The translations under genes and the position numbers were made by a program. 64,000 nucleotides of DNA, from the NCBI RefSeq assembly GCF_029201545.1, contig NZ_CP104007.1, forward strand, positions 2,266,501 to 2,330,500, written 5' to 3'. The notes beneath the pieces are model-generated. The model was not told the DNA's origin, did no database searches, and saw nothing but the letters and a program-made list of their open reading frames with translations. The stretch is from Devosia sp. FJ2-5-3 (GTDB taxonomy: Bacteria > Pseudomonadota > Alphaproteobacteria > Rhizobiales > Devosiaceae). Position 1 is the first letter of the stretch, and the number at the start of each line of letters is the position of its first letter. Below, piece by piece: positions 41,579 through 51,147 of the stretch.

Positions 41579-42484
41579 TTGATCGTGTCCACTTCCCTCC
41601 CGAATATCAAAGAAGCAGCCAGCCTGCGCGGCATGGCCATGGGCGTTGCTGCCTATACCCTGTTCTCCGTACATGACGCCTTCGTAAAGGCGATCATTTA
41701 CGTCCTGCCCGCGGCGCAGATTCTCTTCATGCGCAGCATTGTCATCATCGCGCTCTGCTTTGCCTTCGACCGCCGCCATCTCGTCAGGGATCTCTGGCGC
41801 TCGGACAGCCGCGTCCTCATCCTCGGGCGTGGCCTTCTGACCCTTGCGGCCTGGGTCATGTACTACACCGCCGGACGCGACCTGCAATTGGCGGAGATGA
41901 CAACGCTCTACTATTTCGCCCCGGTATTGACGACCGTCCTCGCAATCATCTTCCTTAAGGAGCAGATCACGCTTGCGCGCGTCGGCGCAGCATCCATCGG
42001 GTTCTTTGGCGTCATCGTGGCTGCCAATCCCAGCGGCTTCACCTTCAGCCTGCCCGTCGTCCTCGTTCTCTTGGCGGCACTGAGCTGGGCCGTCGCGATG
42101 ATCCTGATGCGCACGATCTCGCGAAAAGACCGCGCCATCGTTCAGGTCTTTGCGCAAAATCTCATCCACGCCATAGCCATGGGGCTAGTCAGCCTGCCCG
42201 TGTGGCAGACCATGGGGCCCGTCGAGATCGGCTTCTGCGTCGGAGCGGGCATTGTCGGTGGGATGGGCCAGTTCCTGTTGGTCGAGACAGCCAAGATCGT
42301 GCCCGCAAGTGTTCTCGGCACGGTCGAATATGGAGCCCTTATCTGGGCCTTCGTCTTTGGCTATCTGTTCTGGGGCGAAAGCCCAGGACAGTCGGTCTAT
42401 ATTGGAGCCGCACTCGTCATCATGGCCGGCTTCATGCTGGCCTGGACCGAACATCGCAGCCGGCGCGGGCTGTTGCGTCGCTGA
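41579..42484 (+). CDS. DMT superfamily (EamA) transporter
   Basis: A roughly 300-aa membrane protein with ten hydrophobic spans and the two EamA repeats (first ending near PSGFTF, second from FTFSLPVVLVLLAALSWAVA). It is of the drug/metabolite exporter class; substrate unknown. Start TTG 41579 or GTG 41585, neither with a strong ribosome binding site. It separates ntrYX from ntrBC and is transcribed against both. Confidence 0.88.
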   Translation: MIVSTSLPNIKEAASLRGMAMGVAAYTLFSVHDAFVKAIIYVLPAAQILFMRSIVIIALCFAFDRRHLVRDLWRSDSRVLILGRGLLTLAAWVMYYTAGRDLQLAEMTTLYYFAPVLTTVLAIIFLKEQITLARVGAASIGFFGVIVAANPSGFTFSLPVVLVLLAALSWAVAMILMRTISRKDRAIVQVFAQNLIHAIAMGLVSLPVWQTMGPVEIGFCVGAGIVGGMGQFLLVETAKIVPASVLGTVEYGALIWAFVFGYLFWGESPGQSVYIGAALVIMAGFMLAWTEHRSRRGLLRR

Positions 42485-42485
42485 C

Positions 42486-42508
42486 AGCCGCCGCTAGTTG
42501 CGGCGGCT
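42486..42508. terminator. Hairpin between DMT gene and ntrC
   Basis: AGCCGCCGC, TAGTT, GCGGCGGCT: a perfect 9-bp stem between convergent genes, overlapping the ntrC stop. Likely a bidirectional terminator, no strong U-run. Confidence 0.5.
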
Positions 42509-43942
42509 ATGCTTGATGATTTCGATGCTGTGGGTGCGGATCTTCTTGCGCAACGTGTTGCGATTGAGCCCGAGAAGATCGGCCGCCTTGATCTGGTTGC
42601 CGCCACAGGCATTGAGCGCCATGGCGATGAGAGGCGCTTCCACCCGATCGATGACCCGCTGGTAGAGACCCGCGGGTGGCAAATTCGGCTCGTGCTCGCG
42701 CAGCAATTGGCCGACATGGCTCTCGACAGCCGTCGAAACATCCACCGGGCCGGAATTCCCGCTGACAGCTGGCCGATCGACGATGTTCAGCTCGTTCTGA
42801 ACGATCTCTGCCGAAATGCTCTCATCGGCATAAAGAGCCGACAACCGGCGCACAAGGTTCTCGAGCTCGCGGACATTGCCCGGCCAGCTATAGTTCTGCA
42901 TCAGGCGTATTGCTTCGGGCGTGAGCGTCTTGACCGGCTCGCCGTCCCGCTGCGCCGTCCGCAGGAAATGCTGCGTCAGGTCGGAGATATCGTCGACCCG
43001 TTCACGCAGGGGCGGAAGTCGAATCGGCACGACATTGAGCCGGTAATATAGATCTTCGCGGAAGAGACCCTGACGGATCATCTGGCTGAGATCGCGGTGC
43101 GTTGCGGCGACGATGCGTACATTGGTCTTGATGGCACTGCGGCCCCCGACCATCGTGTATTCGCCCTCCTGCAGCACGCGCAGCAGCCGGGTTTGCGCAT
43201 CCATCGGCATATCGCCGATTTCGTCGAGGAACAGAGTGCCGCCTTCCGCCTGCTCGAACCGGCCGGACGAGCGCGTATTGGCCCCGGTGAAGGCCCCCTT
43301 CTCGTGGCCGAACAGTTCCGCCTCGATGAGATCGCGGGGGATGGCGGCCATGTTGATGGCAACGAAGGGGCCGTTGCGGCGCTTGCCGAAATCATGCAGC
43401 GCCCGCGCCACCAATTCCTTACCGGTGCCACTCTCGCCGGTGATCATCACAGTCAGATCGGTCTGCATCAGTCGGGCCAGCGCCCGATAGATGTCCTGCA
43501 TCGCCGCAGAACGGCCGACCAACGGCATGGTGTCGCCCGCATCGTCCTCGTTCTTGCGATCTTCGGCGTTGGGCTTTTTCGCGTCGGCCAGGGCGCGCGA
43601 CACGACAGAGAGCACTTCGGTGATGTCGAACGGCTTCGGCAGGTATTCGTAGGCTCCGACTTCCGAAGCACGAATGGCCGTCATGAAGGTGTTCTGCGCG
43701 CTCATGACGATCATCGGCAGATCGGGGCGCAGCTTCTTGATCTTTGGCATCACCTCGAAGGCGTTGCCATCGGGCATGGCTACGTCCGTGATCAGCACGT
43801 CTCCTTCACCGCGGCTCACCCAGTTCCACATGGTGGAAATATTGCCAGTGGGTCGGACCTCGTACCCAGCGCGTGTCAGCGCCTGGTTGAGCACCATGCG
43901 GATGGCTGCGTCATCATCGGCGAGCAAAACGACATGGCTCAT
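42494..43942 (-). CDS. ntrC: Nitrogen regulation response regulator NtrC
   Basis: A 482-aa sigma-54 activator. Receiver: [21 protein letters not shown]. The AAA+ domain has [15 protein letters not shown] and an intact GAFTGA ([15 protein letters not shown]), unlike NtrX here. Fis-type C-terminus: [19 protein letters not shown]. Its ATG overlaps the ntrB stop (4 bases). Together with NtrB it controls nitrogen-limitation genes. Confidence 0.96.
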   Translation of the reverse strand: MSHVVLLADDDAAIRMVLNQALTRAGYEVRPTGNISTMWNWVSRGEGDVLITDVAMPDGNAFEVMPKIKKLRPDLPMIVMSAQNTFMTAIRASEVGAYEYLPKPFDITEVLSVVSRALADAKKPNAEDRKNEDDAGDTMPLVGRSAAMQDIYRALARLMQTDLTVMITGESGTGKELVARALHDFGKRRNGPFVAINMAAIPRDLIEAELFGHEKGAFTGANTRSSGRFEQAEGGTLFLDEIGDMPMDAQTRLLRVLQEGEYTMVGGRSAIKTNVRIVAATHRDLSQMIRQGLFREDLYYRLNVVPIRLPPLRERVDDISDLTQHFLRTAQRDGEPVKTLTPEAIRLMQNYSWPGNVRELENLVRRLSALYADESISAEIVQNELNIVDRPAVSGNSGPVDVSTAVESHVGQLLREHEPNLPPAGLYQRVIDRVEAPLIAMALNACGGNQIKAADLLGLNRNTLRKKIRTHSIEIIKHSRRN

Positions 43943-45072
43943 TTGTAGGGGACCTCATCGGCAGGCAGTTGGAAGGCGCCGCTGGCGACCGGCAGCAAGA
44001 TGCGAAAACGGGTTCGGCCGGGACGGCTGTCGCAGTCGATCACGCCGCCATGGTCGCCGACGATCTTGGCCACCAGGGCCAGGCCCAGTCCGGACCCATT
44101 TGGTTTCGTCGTGACAAAGGGATCAAAGAGGAAGGGCAGAATATCTGGCGGCACGCCCGGCCCATTGTCCTCGATCACGATTTCCAGCGGCAACGAAATG
44201 CGCTCCGCAACGCCGGCGACGCTAATGCGGATGCCGGGACGGAAGGCCGTGGAAAGCTTGATCTCTGGTTTCTGTGTTCTTTCAAGGGCTTCCGACGCAT
44301 TTTTTACCAAATTCAAGAAGATCTGGATCAATTGGTCGCGGTTGCCGAACACGGGCGGAAGCGACGGGTCGTATTCTTCGGAGAAGACCACGCCGCGGCC
44401 CACCCCATTGCGGGCAACCAGTTTCACCCTGTCCAGCACGACGTGAATATTGATCGGCTCGCGCTCAAGGGGGCGCTCATCGCCAAAAACTTCAACCCGG
44501 TCGATCAGCCCGACGATCCGGTCCGTTTCCTCACGGATCAGGCGCGCCAGCGGGATTTCCTCGGCAGACACGCTTTGCTCGAGCAATTGCGCCGCGCCGC
44601 GTATGCCGGAAAGAGGGTTCTTGATCTCGTGCGCCAGCATGGACGCAAGGCCGGTGACGGAGCGCGCTGCGCCACGGGAAACCATCTGCCGGTCGATCTT
44701 GTCGGCCATGGTGCGTTCCTGGATGAGGACCGCTATCCGCCCGTCGACGTCCGAAATAGGGCTGGCAAACACGTCGGCGATGCGTTCGTCGCCAAACCGC
44801 GACGAGCCAATGCTGACGCGATATTCCGTCATTGGCGCCCTTCGGGACACGACGGTTTCGATCAGCGAGATAATGGGAGAGCCGAAGGCGATCAGGTCAT
44901 CGAGCCGCTGCCGCGTCAGTACGCTCATCGACGCGCCAAAAAACGCCTCGGCTGCATAATTGACGAACAGAATCTGCCGATCCTCGTCCAGCATAACGAT
45001 GGGCTGCGGCAGGGCCTGCAACATTGCCTTCGCCGGAACCAGATCCGCGGCTGTTACCGATGCAGCGCTCAT
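43939..45072 (-). CDS. ntrB: Nitrogen regulation sensor kinase NtrB
   Basis: A 377-aa soluble histidine kinase. PAS domain at the N-terminus ([19 protein letters not shown]), phospho-His in [17 protein letters not shown], then N box ([14 protein letters not shown]) and G boxes ([28 protein letters not shown]). ATG 45072 overlaps the dusB stop (ATGA), so the two are coupled, the classic nifR3-ntrBC arrangement. Confidence 0.95.
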   Translation of the reverse strand: MSAASVTAADLVPAKAMLQALPQPIVMLDEDRQILFVNYAAEAFFGASMSVLTRQRLDDLIAFGSPIISLIETVVSRRAPMTEYRVSIGSSRFGDERIADVFASPISDVDGRIAVLIQERTMADKIDRQMVSRGAARSVTGLASMLAHEIKNPLSGIRGAAQLLEQSVSAEEIPLARLIREETDRIVGLIDRVEVFGDERPLEREPINIHVVLDRVKLVARNGVGRGVVFSEEYDPSLPPVFGNRDQLIQIFLNLVKNASEALERTQKPEIKLSTAFRPGIRISVAGVAERISLPLEIVIEDNGPGVPPDILPFLFDPFVTTKPNGSGLGLALVAKIVGDHGGVIDCDSRPGRTRFRILLPVASGAFQLPADEVPYK

Positions 45073-46082
45073 GCAGCGGCACTCCATTCATCCGAAAAGA
45101 TCGTGGCGATCAATGACAGGACCTGTGACGGTTGGTCATTGTCCAAAAGGGTTCGGCGTGTTGGCTTGTCGAGATTGAGTCCCGCGGCTTCCGTGTACCA
45201 GTCCAGGTGCTTGCGCGCGGCGCGCAATCCCACTTCGATGCCATATTCGCTGAGCATTTCCTGGTAATGGGTCTGGATGAGCTCGATAAGGGCCTGCCCC
45301 TTGGGAGCCGTTACGGGCTCTTCTCCCGCAAGTTCTGCGCCGATCTGGGCCACGCGCCAGGGCTGGCCCTGAGCCCCGCGGCCGAGCATGACACCGGCAG
45401 CGCCTGACTCCGCCAGTGCGGTCCGAGCCGCCTCCGTGTCGACGATATCGCCATTGACGATAACAGGCACCGAAACAGCCTCGACGACGGAGCGCACCAG
45501 CGACCAGCGGGCCTGCCCCTTGTAGAATTGCTGGCGGGTACGGCCGTGGACCGTAATCATCTTCGCCCCTGCCCCGACCGCAAGTTTGGCGATCTCGGGG
45601 GCGTTGAGGCTGTCATCGTCCCAACCGAGGCGCATCTTGACCGTCACCGGCAAACGAGTGGCGCCGGCGACCGCCTCGACGATGGCGAGCGCCTGGTCGG
45701 GTACCCGCATGAGTGCGGAACCCGCGTACCCATTGGTGACGCGCTTGGCCGGGCAGCCGAAATTGATATCGATGATATCAGCGCCGGCATCCTCGGCCAT
45801 CCGCGCGCCTTCTGCCATCCAGTGTGCTTCGCATCCGGCCAATTGCACCATATGCGGGAGCGAGCCGGCACGTCCAAGCTTGCGTGCCATTCCCTGATGA
45901 CCCGTGCCGAGCGCAGCGCTGGCAATCATTTCCGAGACCACCATACCCGCGCCAAAACGTTCCGCGATCTCACGGAAGGGGCGGTCGGTGATGCCGGCCA
46001 TGGGCGCGAGGAAGGCGCGATTGCGTACAGCATGGCCCCCGATGCTCAAGGGGCAGGCAGTATCGGTCAACATGTGCTCCAT
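45069..46082 (-). CDS. dusB: tRNA-dihydrouridine synthase DusB (NifR3)
   Basis: A 337-aa FMN enzyme that reduces uridine in tRNA. Barrel motifs are present: FLAPMAGITDRPFREI, the catalytic-Cys segment INFGCPAKRV, VKMRLGWD and TVHGRTRQQFYKG. The first gene of the dusB-ntrB-ntrC operon. ATG 46082 or ATG 46073 can start. Confidence 0.95.
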   Translation of the reverse strand: MEHMLTDTACPLSIGGHAVRNRAFLAPMAGITDRPFREIAERFGAGMVVSEMIASAALGTGHQGMARKLGRAGSLPHMVQLAGCEAHWMAEGARMAEDAGADIIDINFGCPAKRVTNGYAGSALMRVPDQALAIVEAVAGATRLPVTVKMRLGWDDDSLNAPEIAKLAVGAGAKMITVHGRTRQQFYKGQARWSLVRSVVEAVSVPVIVNGDIVDTEAARTALAESGAAGVMLGRGAQGQPWRVAQIGAELAGEEPVTAPKGQALIELIQTHYQEMLSEYGIEVGLRAARKHLDWYTEAAGLNLDKPTRRTLLDNDQPSQVLSLIATIFSDEWSAAA

Positions 46083-46237
46083 AAATGACCAGCTCTAGAG
46101 CGGTGCCTGCACAATAATCAATTTGGGGTGCCGCGCAACACCCAAACTCTGTCTACGCACCGATGGTCTGCACTGCACTTGCCGCATGGGAGCACGGCGG
46201 CTAGACCAGTCCCGTCTGGTTGGAAAGTGCCTATAGA

Positions 46238-47431
46238 GACATGCGTCCAAAATCCATAGCTGTCATCGTCGTTGCTGCCGGAAAAGGCGAACGCGCCCGC
46301 GGGGGCAATTATCTGGAGCCCAAGCAGTACCAGGCCATTGCCGGGCGACCTGTGCTCTCGCGCACCATTGACGCCTTTCTGAACCATGAGGCGATCAGCC
46401 ATATCGTGACAGTCATTCATGGCGAGCATGGCGAACGCTATGCGGCGCTCGGCCTGAGTGACGATCGATTGCTTGCACCAGTGATGGGCGGCGCGACGCG
46501 TCAGGCTTCCGTGCTCGAAGGGCTCAAGGTCCTGGCGCCAATGCGGCCAGATCTTGTCCTCATCCATGATGCGGCGCGGCCCTTTGTCAGCCAGGCACTG
46601 ATCGATGCGGTCACCGCTGCCCTCGCCCAATTCGACGGCGCGCTGCCTGCTCTTCCGCTTACGGACACGATCAAGCGCAGCCTCGACGGCCGCGAGGTGG
46701 TCGCGACGGAGGACCGGAGACTTCTTGCGGCCGCGCAGACGCCCCAGGGATTTCGGTTCGGCCAGATATTCTCCGCCCATATGCGGGCCGGCACCGTCCG
46801 CCGCGAATTCACCGATGATGCCGAGATCGCCGAATGGGCCGGCCTGCGAGTAGCCCTAGTTCCCGGTGACCGAGACAATATCAAAATCACTCATCCGGAC
46901 GACTTTGCGCGCGCCGAGCGAATCCTTGGAGACAGCATGAAAACCGAGACCCGCATCGGCACCGGATACGACGTTCATTCCTTTGTGCCCGGCGACCATG
47001 TCTGGCTCGGTGGCGTGAAAATCCCGCACCATTCGGGACTTAACGGGCACTCCGATTCTGACGTGGCCCTTCACGCCCTGACCGACGCCCTGCTTGGCTC
47101 GATCGGCGAAGGGGACATTGGTGTCCATTTCCCGCCAAGCGATCCGCAATGGAAAGGGGCGGCGTCGACCATATTCCTCCGCCATGCCGGAAACCTGATC
47201 GCCAAACGGGGTGGTCGGATCGTCAATCTTGACGTGACAATTGTCGCGGAAGCGCCGAGGATTGCGGTCCACGCGCCAGCGATGTGTGCGGTGATTGCCG
47301 AGACTCTGGGGATTTCGGCAGACCGCGTGGCGGTGAAGGCGACGACCAATGAAAAGCTCGGTTTTCTCGGGCGGGAGGAAGGCATCGTGTCTATTGCAAG
47401 CGCAAGTGTGGAACTGCCGAGGGTCGACTAG
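46238..47431 (+). CDS. ispDF: Bifunctional IspD-IspF (MEP isoprenoid pathway)
   Basis: A 397-aa fusion. The IspD part (residues 1 to about 230; AVIVVAAGKGERA, HDAARPF) makes CDP-methylerythritol. The IspF part (from about 240; RIGTGYDVHSF, HSDSDVALHALTDALLG, KATTNEKLGFLGR) makes the cyclodiphosphate. ATG 46238 is preferred over TTG 46220. The pncC gene follows directly after its stop. Confidence 0.95.
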   Translation, partial: DMRPKSIAVIVVAAGKGERARGGNYLEPKQYQAIAGRPVLSRTIDAFLNHEAISHIVTVIHGEHGERYAALGLSDDRLLAPVMGGATRQASVLEGLKVLAPMRPDLVLIHDAARPFVSQALIDAVTAALAQFDGALPALPLTDTIKRSLDGREVVATEDRRLLAAAQTPQGFRFGQIFSAHMRAGTVRREFTDDAEIAEWAGLRVALVPGDRDNIKITHPDDFARAERILGDSMKTETRIGTGYDVHSFVPGDHVWLGGVKIPHHSGLNGHSDSDVALHALTDALLGSIGEGDIGVHFPPSDPQWKGAASTIFLRHAGNLIAKRGGRIVNLDVTIVAEAPRIAVHAPAMCAVIAETLGISADRVAVKATTNEKLGFLGREEGIVSIASASVELPRVD

Positions 47432-47974
47432 ATGGTAGCAAAAGCCGCCCCACCGGTGGGCAAACAGATCATCGACATCCTCGCCGAAACCAAGCGGACC
47501 ATTGTGACCGCTGAAAGCTGCACCGGCGGGATGATCGCCGCGGCGCTGACGGACATTCCGGGGGCCTCGGCGGCTCTCTATGGCGGCTTCGTCACCTATT
47601 CCAACATCGCCAAGGACAAGATGATCCACGTCCCGCCCCGGGTCATCGAGGATTATGGTGCGGTCAGCAACCAGGTGGCCCGCGCCATGGCAGACGGCGC
47701 CCGCAATACCGCCCGTGCCGACATCGCGGTCTCCGCGACGGGCATTGCCGGGCCAGATGGCGGCAGCGATAGAAAGCCGGTTGGACTGGTCTATGTCGCG
47801 GTGTCGTCAGAGCTTGCAACGGTCGTGATCGAACATCGCTTTGGGGATATAGGTCGTGACGCCATCCGCAAGGCGACCGTCGATGCTGCGCTTGAACTGG
47901 TCCTCCAGGTCATCACCAGCGATTTGCCCGATGAGCTGAATTACCTGGCGGGCGTGCCTATGAAGGGTCAGTGA
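47432..47974 (+). CDS. pncC: Nicotinamide-nucleotide amidohydrolase PncC (CinA C-terminal domain)
   Basis: A 180-aa stand-alone CinA C-terminal domain protein that deamidates NMN to recycle NAD. Conserved motifs: TAESCTGGMIAAALTDIPGA, SNIAKDKM and AVSATGIAGPDGG. ATG 47432 begins right after the ispDF stop, so it is in the same operon. The 3' end overlaps the convergent ABM gene by 17 bp. Confidence 0.92.
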   Translation: MVAKAAPPVGKQIIDILAETKRTIVTAESCTGGMIAAALTDIPGASAALYGGFVTYSNIAKDKMIHVPPRVIEDYGAVSNQVARAMADGARNTARADIAVSATGIAGPDGGSDRKPVGLVYVAVSSELATVVIEHRFGDIGRDAIRKATVDAALELVLQVITSDLPDELNYLAGVPMKGQ

Positions 47975-48239
47975 CCACGCTGTAGTCCCGGACTATGTCA
48001 CGCGTCTCCTCTGCCCACACGGAGGCCCTTGTGCGCTCCTGGTGGGCCTCGAAGGCGGCTTGATCAACGAAACGCTCTTCGACGTCCCAGACCATCGGCT
48101 CGTGACTGCGCTGTACGACCTCGAAATAGAGGCAACCCGGCTCGCGCCGGGTCAGCATCATATGCTCGGGCAGATGGTCGAGCACGGCTCGCAATTGCTC
48201 TTCTGACGCGCAGATCAGAGTGCCCGAGAGGCTGACCAT
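47958..48239 (-). CDS. Antibiotic biosynthesis monooxygenase (ABM) domain protein
   Basis: A 93-aa ABM-fold protein. Features: EEQLRAVLDHLPEHMMLTRR at the N-terminal half, GCLYFEVVQR and a WDVEERFVDQAAFEAHQERT segment typical of the ferredoxin-like dimeric barrel. Catalytic role unknown. ATG 48239 follows the Coq10-like stop by four bases; longer frames overlap that gene. Confidence 0.8.
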   Translation of the reverse strand: MVSLSGTLICASEEQLRAVLDHLPEHMMLTRREPGCLYFEVVQRSHEPMVWDVEERFVDQAAFEAHQERTRASVWAEETRDIVRDYSVVTDPS

Positions 48240-48243
48240 GCCG

Positions 48244-48687
48244 TCAGTTCCCGAAGCGCCGGTCGGCTTCGTCGGAGAAAGCCCGCATGATCTCTTCCTG
48301 CTTGGCTGCGAAGGCGGGTTCGGCGACCGCCGCGATAAAGGGATTTGAAATCTTGAAGTCGATCTCGAAGCGCACCCGCGTTCCCATACCCTCGGGCTCA
48401 AAGCTCCACACGCTGTCGAGATAGGCGAATGGCCCATCGACCGCCTTGGCACGAATGGTTAGGGCTTCCCGGTCCCGGGTGACCCGGCTCGTATAGGCCT
48501 GTGTCACAGGCCCGAAATAAAGTGTCATCCGCGCCAGTTGCACGTCCTTGCCGGCTGCGGCCGGATCGGGCCGCAGTTCCATGGCGCGACAATTTGGAAT
48601 GAACCGCGGATAATCCTCGAGATCGGCCACGATGTCATACATGCGCTGGGGCAAATGCGGCACGTGCCGCTCGAAAAACCGCTTCAT
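48244..48687 (-). CDS. Coq10/RatA-like SRPBCC lipid-binding protein
   Basis: A 147-aa START-like protein of the Coq10 family, implicated in ubiquinone handling. Visible: HLPQRMYDIVADLEDYPRFI near the N-terminus, GPFAYLDSVWSFEPEG and RVRFEIDFKISNPFI. ATG overlaps the lipA stop (ATGA), a common arrangement in alphaproteobacteria. Confidence 0.88.
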   Translation of the reverse strand: MKRFFERHVPHLPQRMYDIVADLEDYPRFIPNCRAMELRPDPAAAGKDVQLARMTLYFGPVTQAYTSRVTRDREALTIRAKAVDGPFAYLDSVWSFEPEGMGTRVRFEIDFKISNPFIAAVAEPAFAAKQEEIMRAFSDEADRRFGN

Positions 48688-49640
48688 CAGTGCCCCAGCT
48701 TGGCCATGCGCGCCGCCTTGAGCTGTGCGAAATCTTCGCCAGCGTGGTGCGAGGAGCGTGTCAGAGGGCTCGAGGAAACCAGCAGGAAGCCCTTGGCGGT
48801 AGCGACAGTCGCAAAGGACTTGAACTCCTCGGGCGTCACGAAGCGCTGGAGCGGATAGTGCTTCTTGGTCGGCTGCAGATATTGCCCGATGGTGAGGAAG
48901 TCGACTTCGGCCGAGCGCAGATCGTCCATCAGCTGGAGAACTTCGTTCCGCTCTTCGCCGAGGCCGACCATGATGCCCGACTTGGTGAAGATGGTGGGGT
49001 CGAGTTCCTTCACTCGCTGCAGCAGGCGGATGGAGTGGAAGTAACGCGCGCCGGGACGGACCTTGAGATATTTCGACGGCACGGTTTCAAGATTGTGGTT
49101 GAACACGTCCGGCTTGGCCGCCACGACGATCTCGAGCGCACCATCCTTGCGCAGGAAGTCCGGCGTCAGGATTTCGATGGTGGTACGGGGATTGCGCGCG
49201 CGGATCGCGCGGATCACGTCGGCAAAATGCTGCGCGCCGCCGTCGGCCAGATCGTCGCGGTCAACCGAGGTGATGACCACGTGTTCCAACCCAAGCTTTT
49301 CGACCGCCTTGGCGACGTTCTCCGGCTCGAACGGGTCGAGCGGCCCTGGCATGCCGGTCCGCACATTGCAGAAGGCGCAGGCCCGGGTGCAGATCTCGCC
49401 CATGATCATCATGGTCGCGTGCTTCTTGCTCCAGCACTCGCCGATATTGGGGCAGCCGGCTTCCTCGCAAACGGTCACCAGATTGTTCTCGCGAACGATC
49501 TGCTGGGTTTCCTTGTAAACCGGGGAGCCCGGCGCCTTGACGCGGATCCAGTCCGGCTTGCGCAGCACGATGCTGTCGGGCCGGTTGGCTTTTTCGGGAT
49601 GCCGCGGGCGGGCAATGGAATTATCGATGAGCGTAACCAA
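48687..49640 (-). CDS. lipA: Lipoyl synthase LipA
   Basis: A 317-aa radical-SAM enzyme that inserts two sulfurs into octanoyl-lipoyl domains. Auxiliary cluster [12 protein letters not shown] and the radical-[13 protein letters not shown] are both intact. The start appears to be TTG 49640 with AGGA upstream, as no suitable ATG is near. It supplies lipoate to the pyruvate dehydrogenase proteins encoded nearby. Confidence 0.96.
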   Translation of the reverse strand: MVTLIDNSIARPRHPEKANRPDSIVLRKPDWIRVKAPGSPVYKETQQIVRENNLVTVCEEAGCPNIGECWSKKHATMMIMGEICTRACAFCNVRTGMPGPLDPFEPENVAKAVEKLGLEHVVITSVDRDDLADGGAQHFADVIRAIRARNPRTTIEILTPDFLRKDGALEIVVAAKPDVFNHNLETVPSKYLKVRPGARYFHSIRLLQRVKELDPTIFTKSGIMVGLGEERNEVLQLMDDLRSAEVDFLTIGQYLQPTKKHYPLQRFVTPEEFKSFATVATAKGFLLVSSSPLTRSSHHAGEDFAQLKAARMAKLGH

Positions 49641-49730
49641 TTTCGGTCCTGACTGGGCGTTCGCCCGTTATATCGCTCCCTTGGGCGGCCGGTTCAAGCC
49701 AGCCGTCAGTAGTGGTCATCAGCCATGCAC

Positions 49731-49988
49731 CTATCGCGCAATGATCCTCGCCAGCGCAATGACCACGATGGCGCCGATCGTGGCGGTGATGATCTGGCTG
49801 ATCATGACATTGTCGATGGGCAAACTCACGCCCACTGCGCTCAGTAGCCATCCCCCTACGAATGACCCGATCACCCCGACGATGAGGTTGCGGATTAGCC
49901 CGCCCCCTCCAAGCAGCAACCCGGCAATCCAGCCTGCTACGAGGCCAATCGCCAGAAAGATAAGCAGTTCCTGCGTGCCGATGCTCAT
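49731..49988 (-). CDS. GlsB/YeaQ/YmgE family membrane protein
   Basis: An 85-aa protein with three hydrophobic spans (LLIFLAIGLVAGWIAGLLLG, LIVGVIGSFVGGWLLS, ITATIGAIVVIALARII). Matches the GlsB/YeaQ/YmgE transglycosylase-associated family, of uncertain function. Its ATG overlaps the stop of the Gfo/Idh/MocA gene (ATGA). Confidence 0.85.
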   Translation of the reverse strand: MSIGTQELLIFLAIGLVAGWIAGLLLGGGGLIRNLIVGVIGSFVGGWLLSAVGVSLPIDNVMISQIITATIGAIVVIALARIIAR

Positions 49989-51025
49989 GCCATGACCTCT
50001 GCGATTTCGACCCATTCCCCGTCGCGCGCGGCAGAAAGGATGGTCGCCTGAACCAGTGCCAGGGAATGAAGATTGTCCTCGCCCGAGCTGAAGCGGGCCG
50101 GAACTGTGCCGGTGTCCACCACCTTGGCGACGGCGGCGAGCGTGCCGACGCGGTCGGTGTGATCGATTGCCGGCATGTCCTGCGCTTCCGGTGTGCCGTC
50201 GAGCGCTCGGAGCCACAATTTGTCCGGATTGGATTTTCCCATGAAGTGATCGCGGGAGCTCCAGATTATCTCGCCTTCCGAACAATCCATCACCCATTCG
50301 CCCGACCAGGGCGTCACGGGGCCGGAGCTCATCCAACTACCGCGATAGGACACGATCGTGCCCTTTTCGAACTCCAACGTCGCCACGCCGATCGGATTGT
50401 GCCCGAAGGGGCTGGCCGGCGAGTTCCAGGTCCGGCAGGACACGCGCTTGGGTTCGTCCCCCAGCACCATGCGCATCAGGTCGAAATGATGGATCGACAT
50501 GTCCGCCAGCAGCGGGTCCGGCATGTCCCAATAGCGATAGCCCTGGGTCGGGGCGTGACGCCGGAAATCGATGGAGACGAGGTTGACCGGCCCGAAACGC
50601 TGGGCCCCGATCAACTCTGCCGCCAGGATCGGCGCTGGCTGGAAGCGATAGTTCTGGCTGACCATCAGCACCCTGCCCCGCTCCTGGGCCATGGCCACCA
50701 ATTCCTTGGCCTGGGCGATGGTCGAGGCAAATGGCTTTTCAACGATGACGCTGAGCCCCAGCTCCAGGCAGGCCTTGACGACAGGATAATGCGCCTCGGT
50801 CCTCAGCGTGCAGATTGCCAGCTGTGCCGCCCTGCCCTGCACGGCCTCTTCGAGGCTGGTAAAGCACAGCGTTTCCTCGATACCGAGTTCGGTCTGGGCG
50901 TTCTTGAGGGCATCGGGATTGGAATCCACATAGCCCACCATCTCGACATTGGGAACTTTGGGGATAACGTCCCGCGTCCAGCTGAAACCCCAATGCCCCA
51001 GCCCGATCTGAATTGCCTTGACCAT
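49985..51025 (-). CDS. Gfo/Idh/MocA family NAD(P)-dependent oxidoreductase
   Basis: A 346-aa sugar-type dehydrogenase. N-terminal Rossmann fold (IQIGLGHWGFSWTRDVIPKV), the EKPFAST motif and the C-terminal MSIHHFDLMRMVLG with catalytic-type His-Asp. Substrate unknown. Unrelated metabolically to its lipA and lpd neighbours as far as can be seen. Confidence 0.85.
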   Translation of the reverse strand: MVKAIQIGLGHWGFSWTRDVIPKVPNVEMVGYVDSNPDALKNAQTELGIEETLCFTSLEEAVQGRAAQLAICTLRTEAHYPVVKACLELGLSVIVEKPFASTIAQAKELVAMAQERGRVLMVSQNYRFQPAPILAAELIGAQRFGPVNLVSIDFRRHAPTQGYRYWDMPDPLLADMSIHHFDLMRMVLGDEPKRVSCRTWNSPASPFGHNPIGVATLEFEKGTIVSYRGSWMSSGPVTPWSGEWVMDCSEGEIIWSSRDHFMGKSNPDKLWLRALDGTPEAQDMPAIDHTDRVGTLAAVAKVVDTGTVPARFSSGEDNLHSLALVQATILSAARDGEWVEIAEVMA

Positions 51026-51147
51026 GTGGATAGCTCCTCTGGTTTTGTGCTCCCCACCCTCGATGCACGCCGGCTTAGGCCGGACATGCCCTGAGATGGT
51101 ACCGCCTCACAAAATCGGGAAGTCCCGGCCAATGCGAGGCAGCCAGA

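Noticed and set aside
43969..45267. 432-aa plus-strand frame opposite ntrB
   Set aside because: Shadow; ntrB motifs and coupling with dusB and ntrC settle the strand.
49989..50336. 5' extension of the GlsB-like frame to 201 aa
   Set aside because: The extension lies inside the Gfo/Idh/MocA gene; the ATGA overlap at 49985-49988 gives the normal 85-aa protein.
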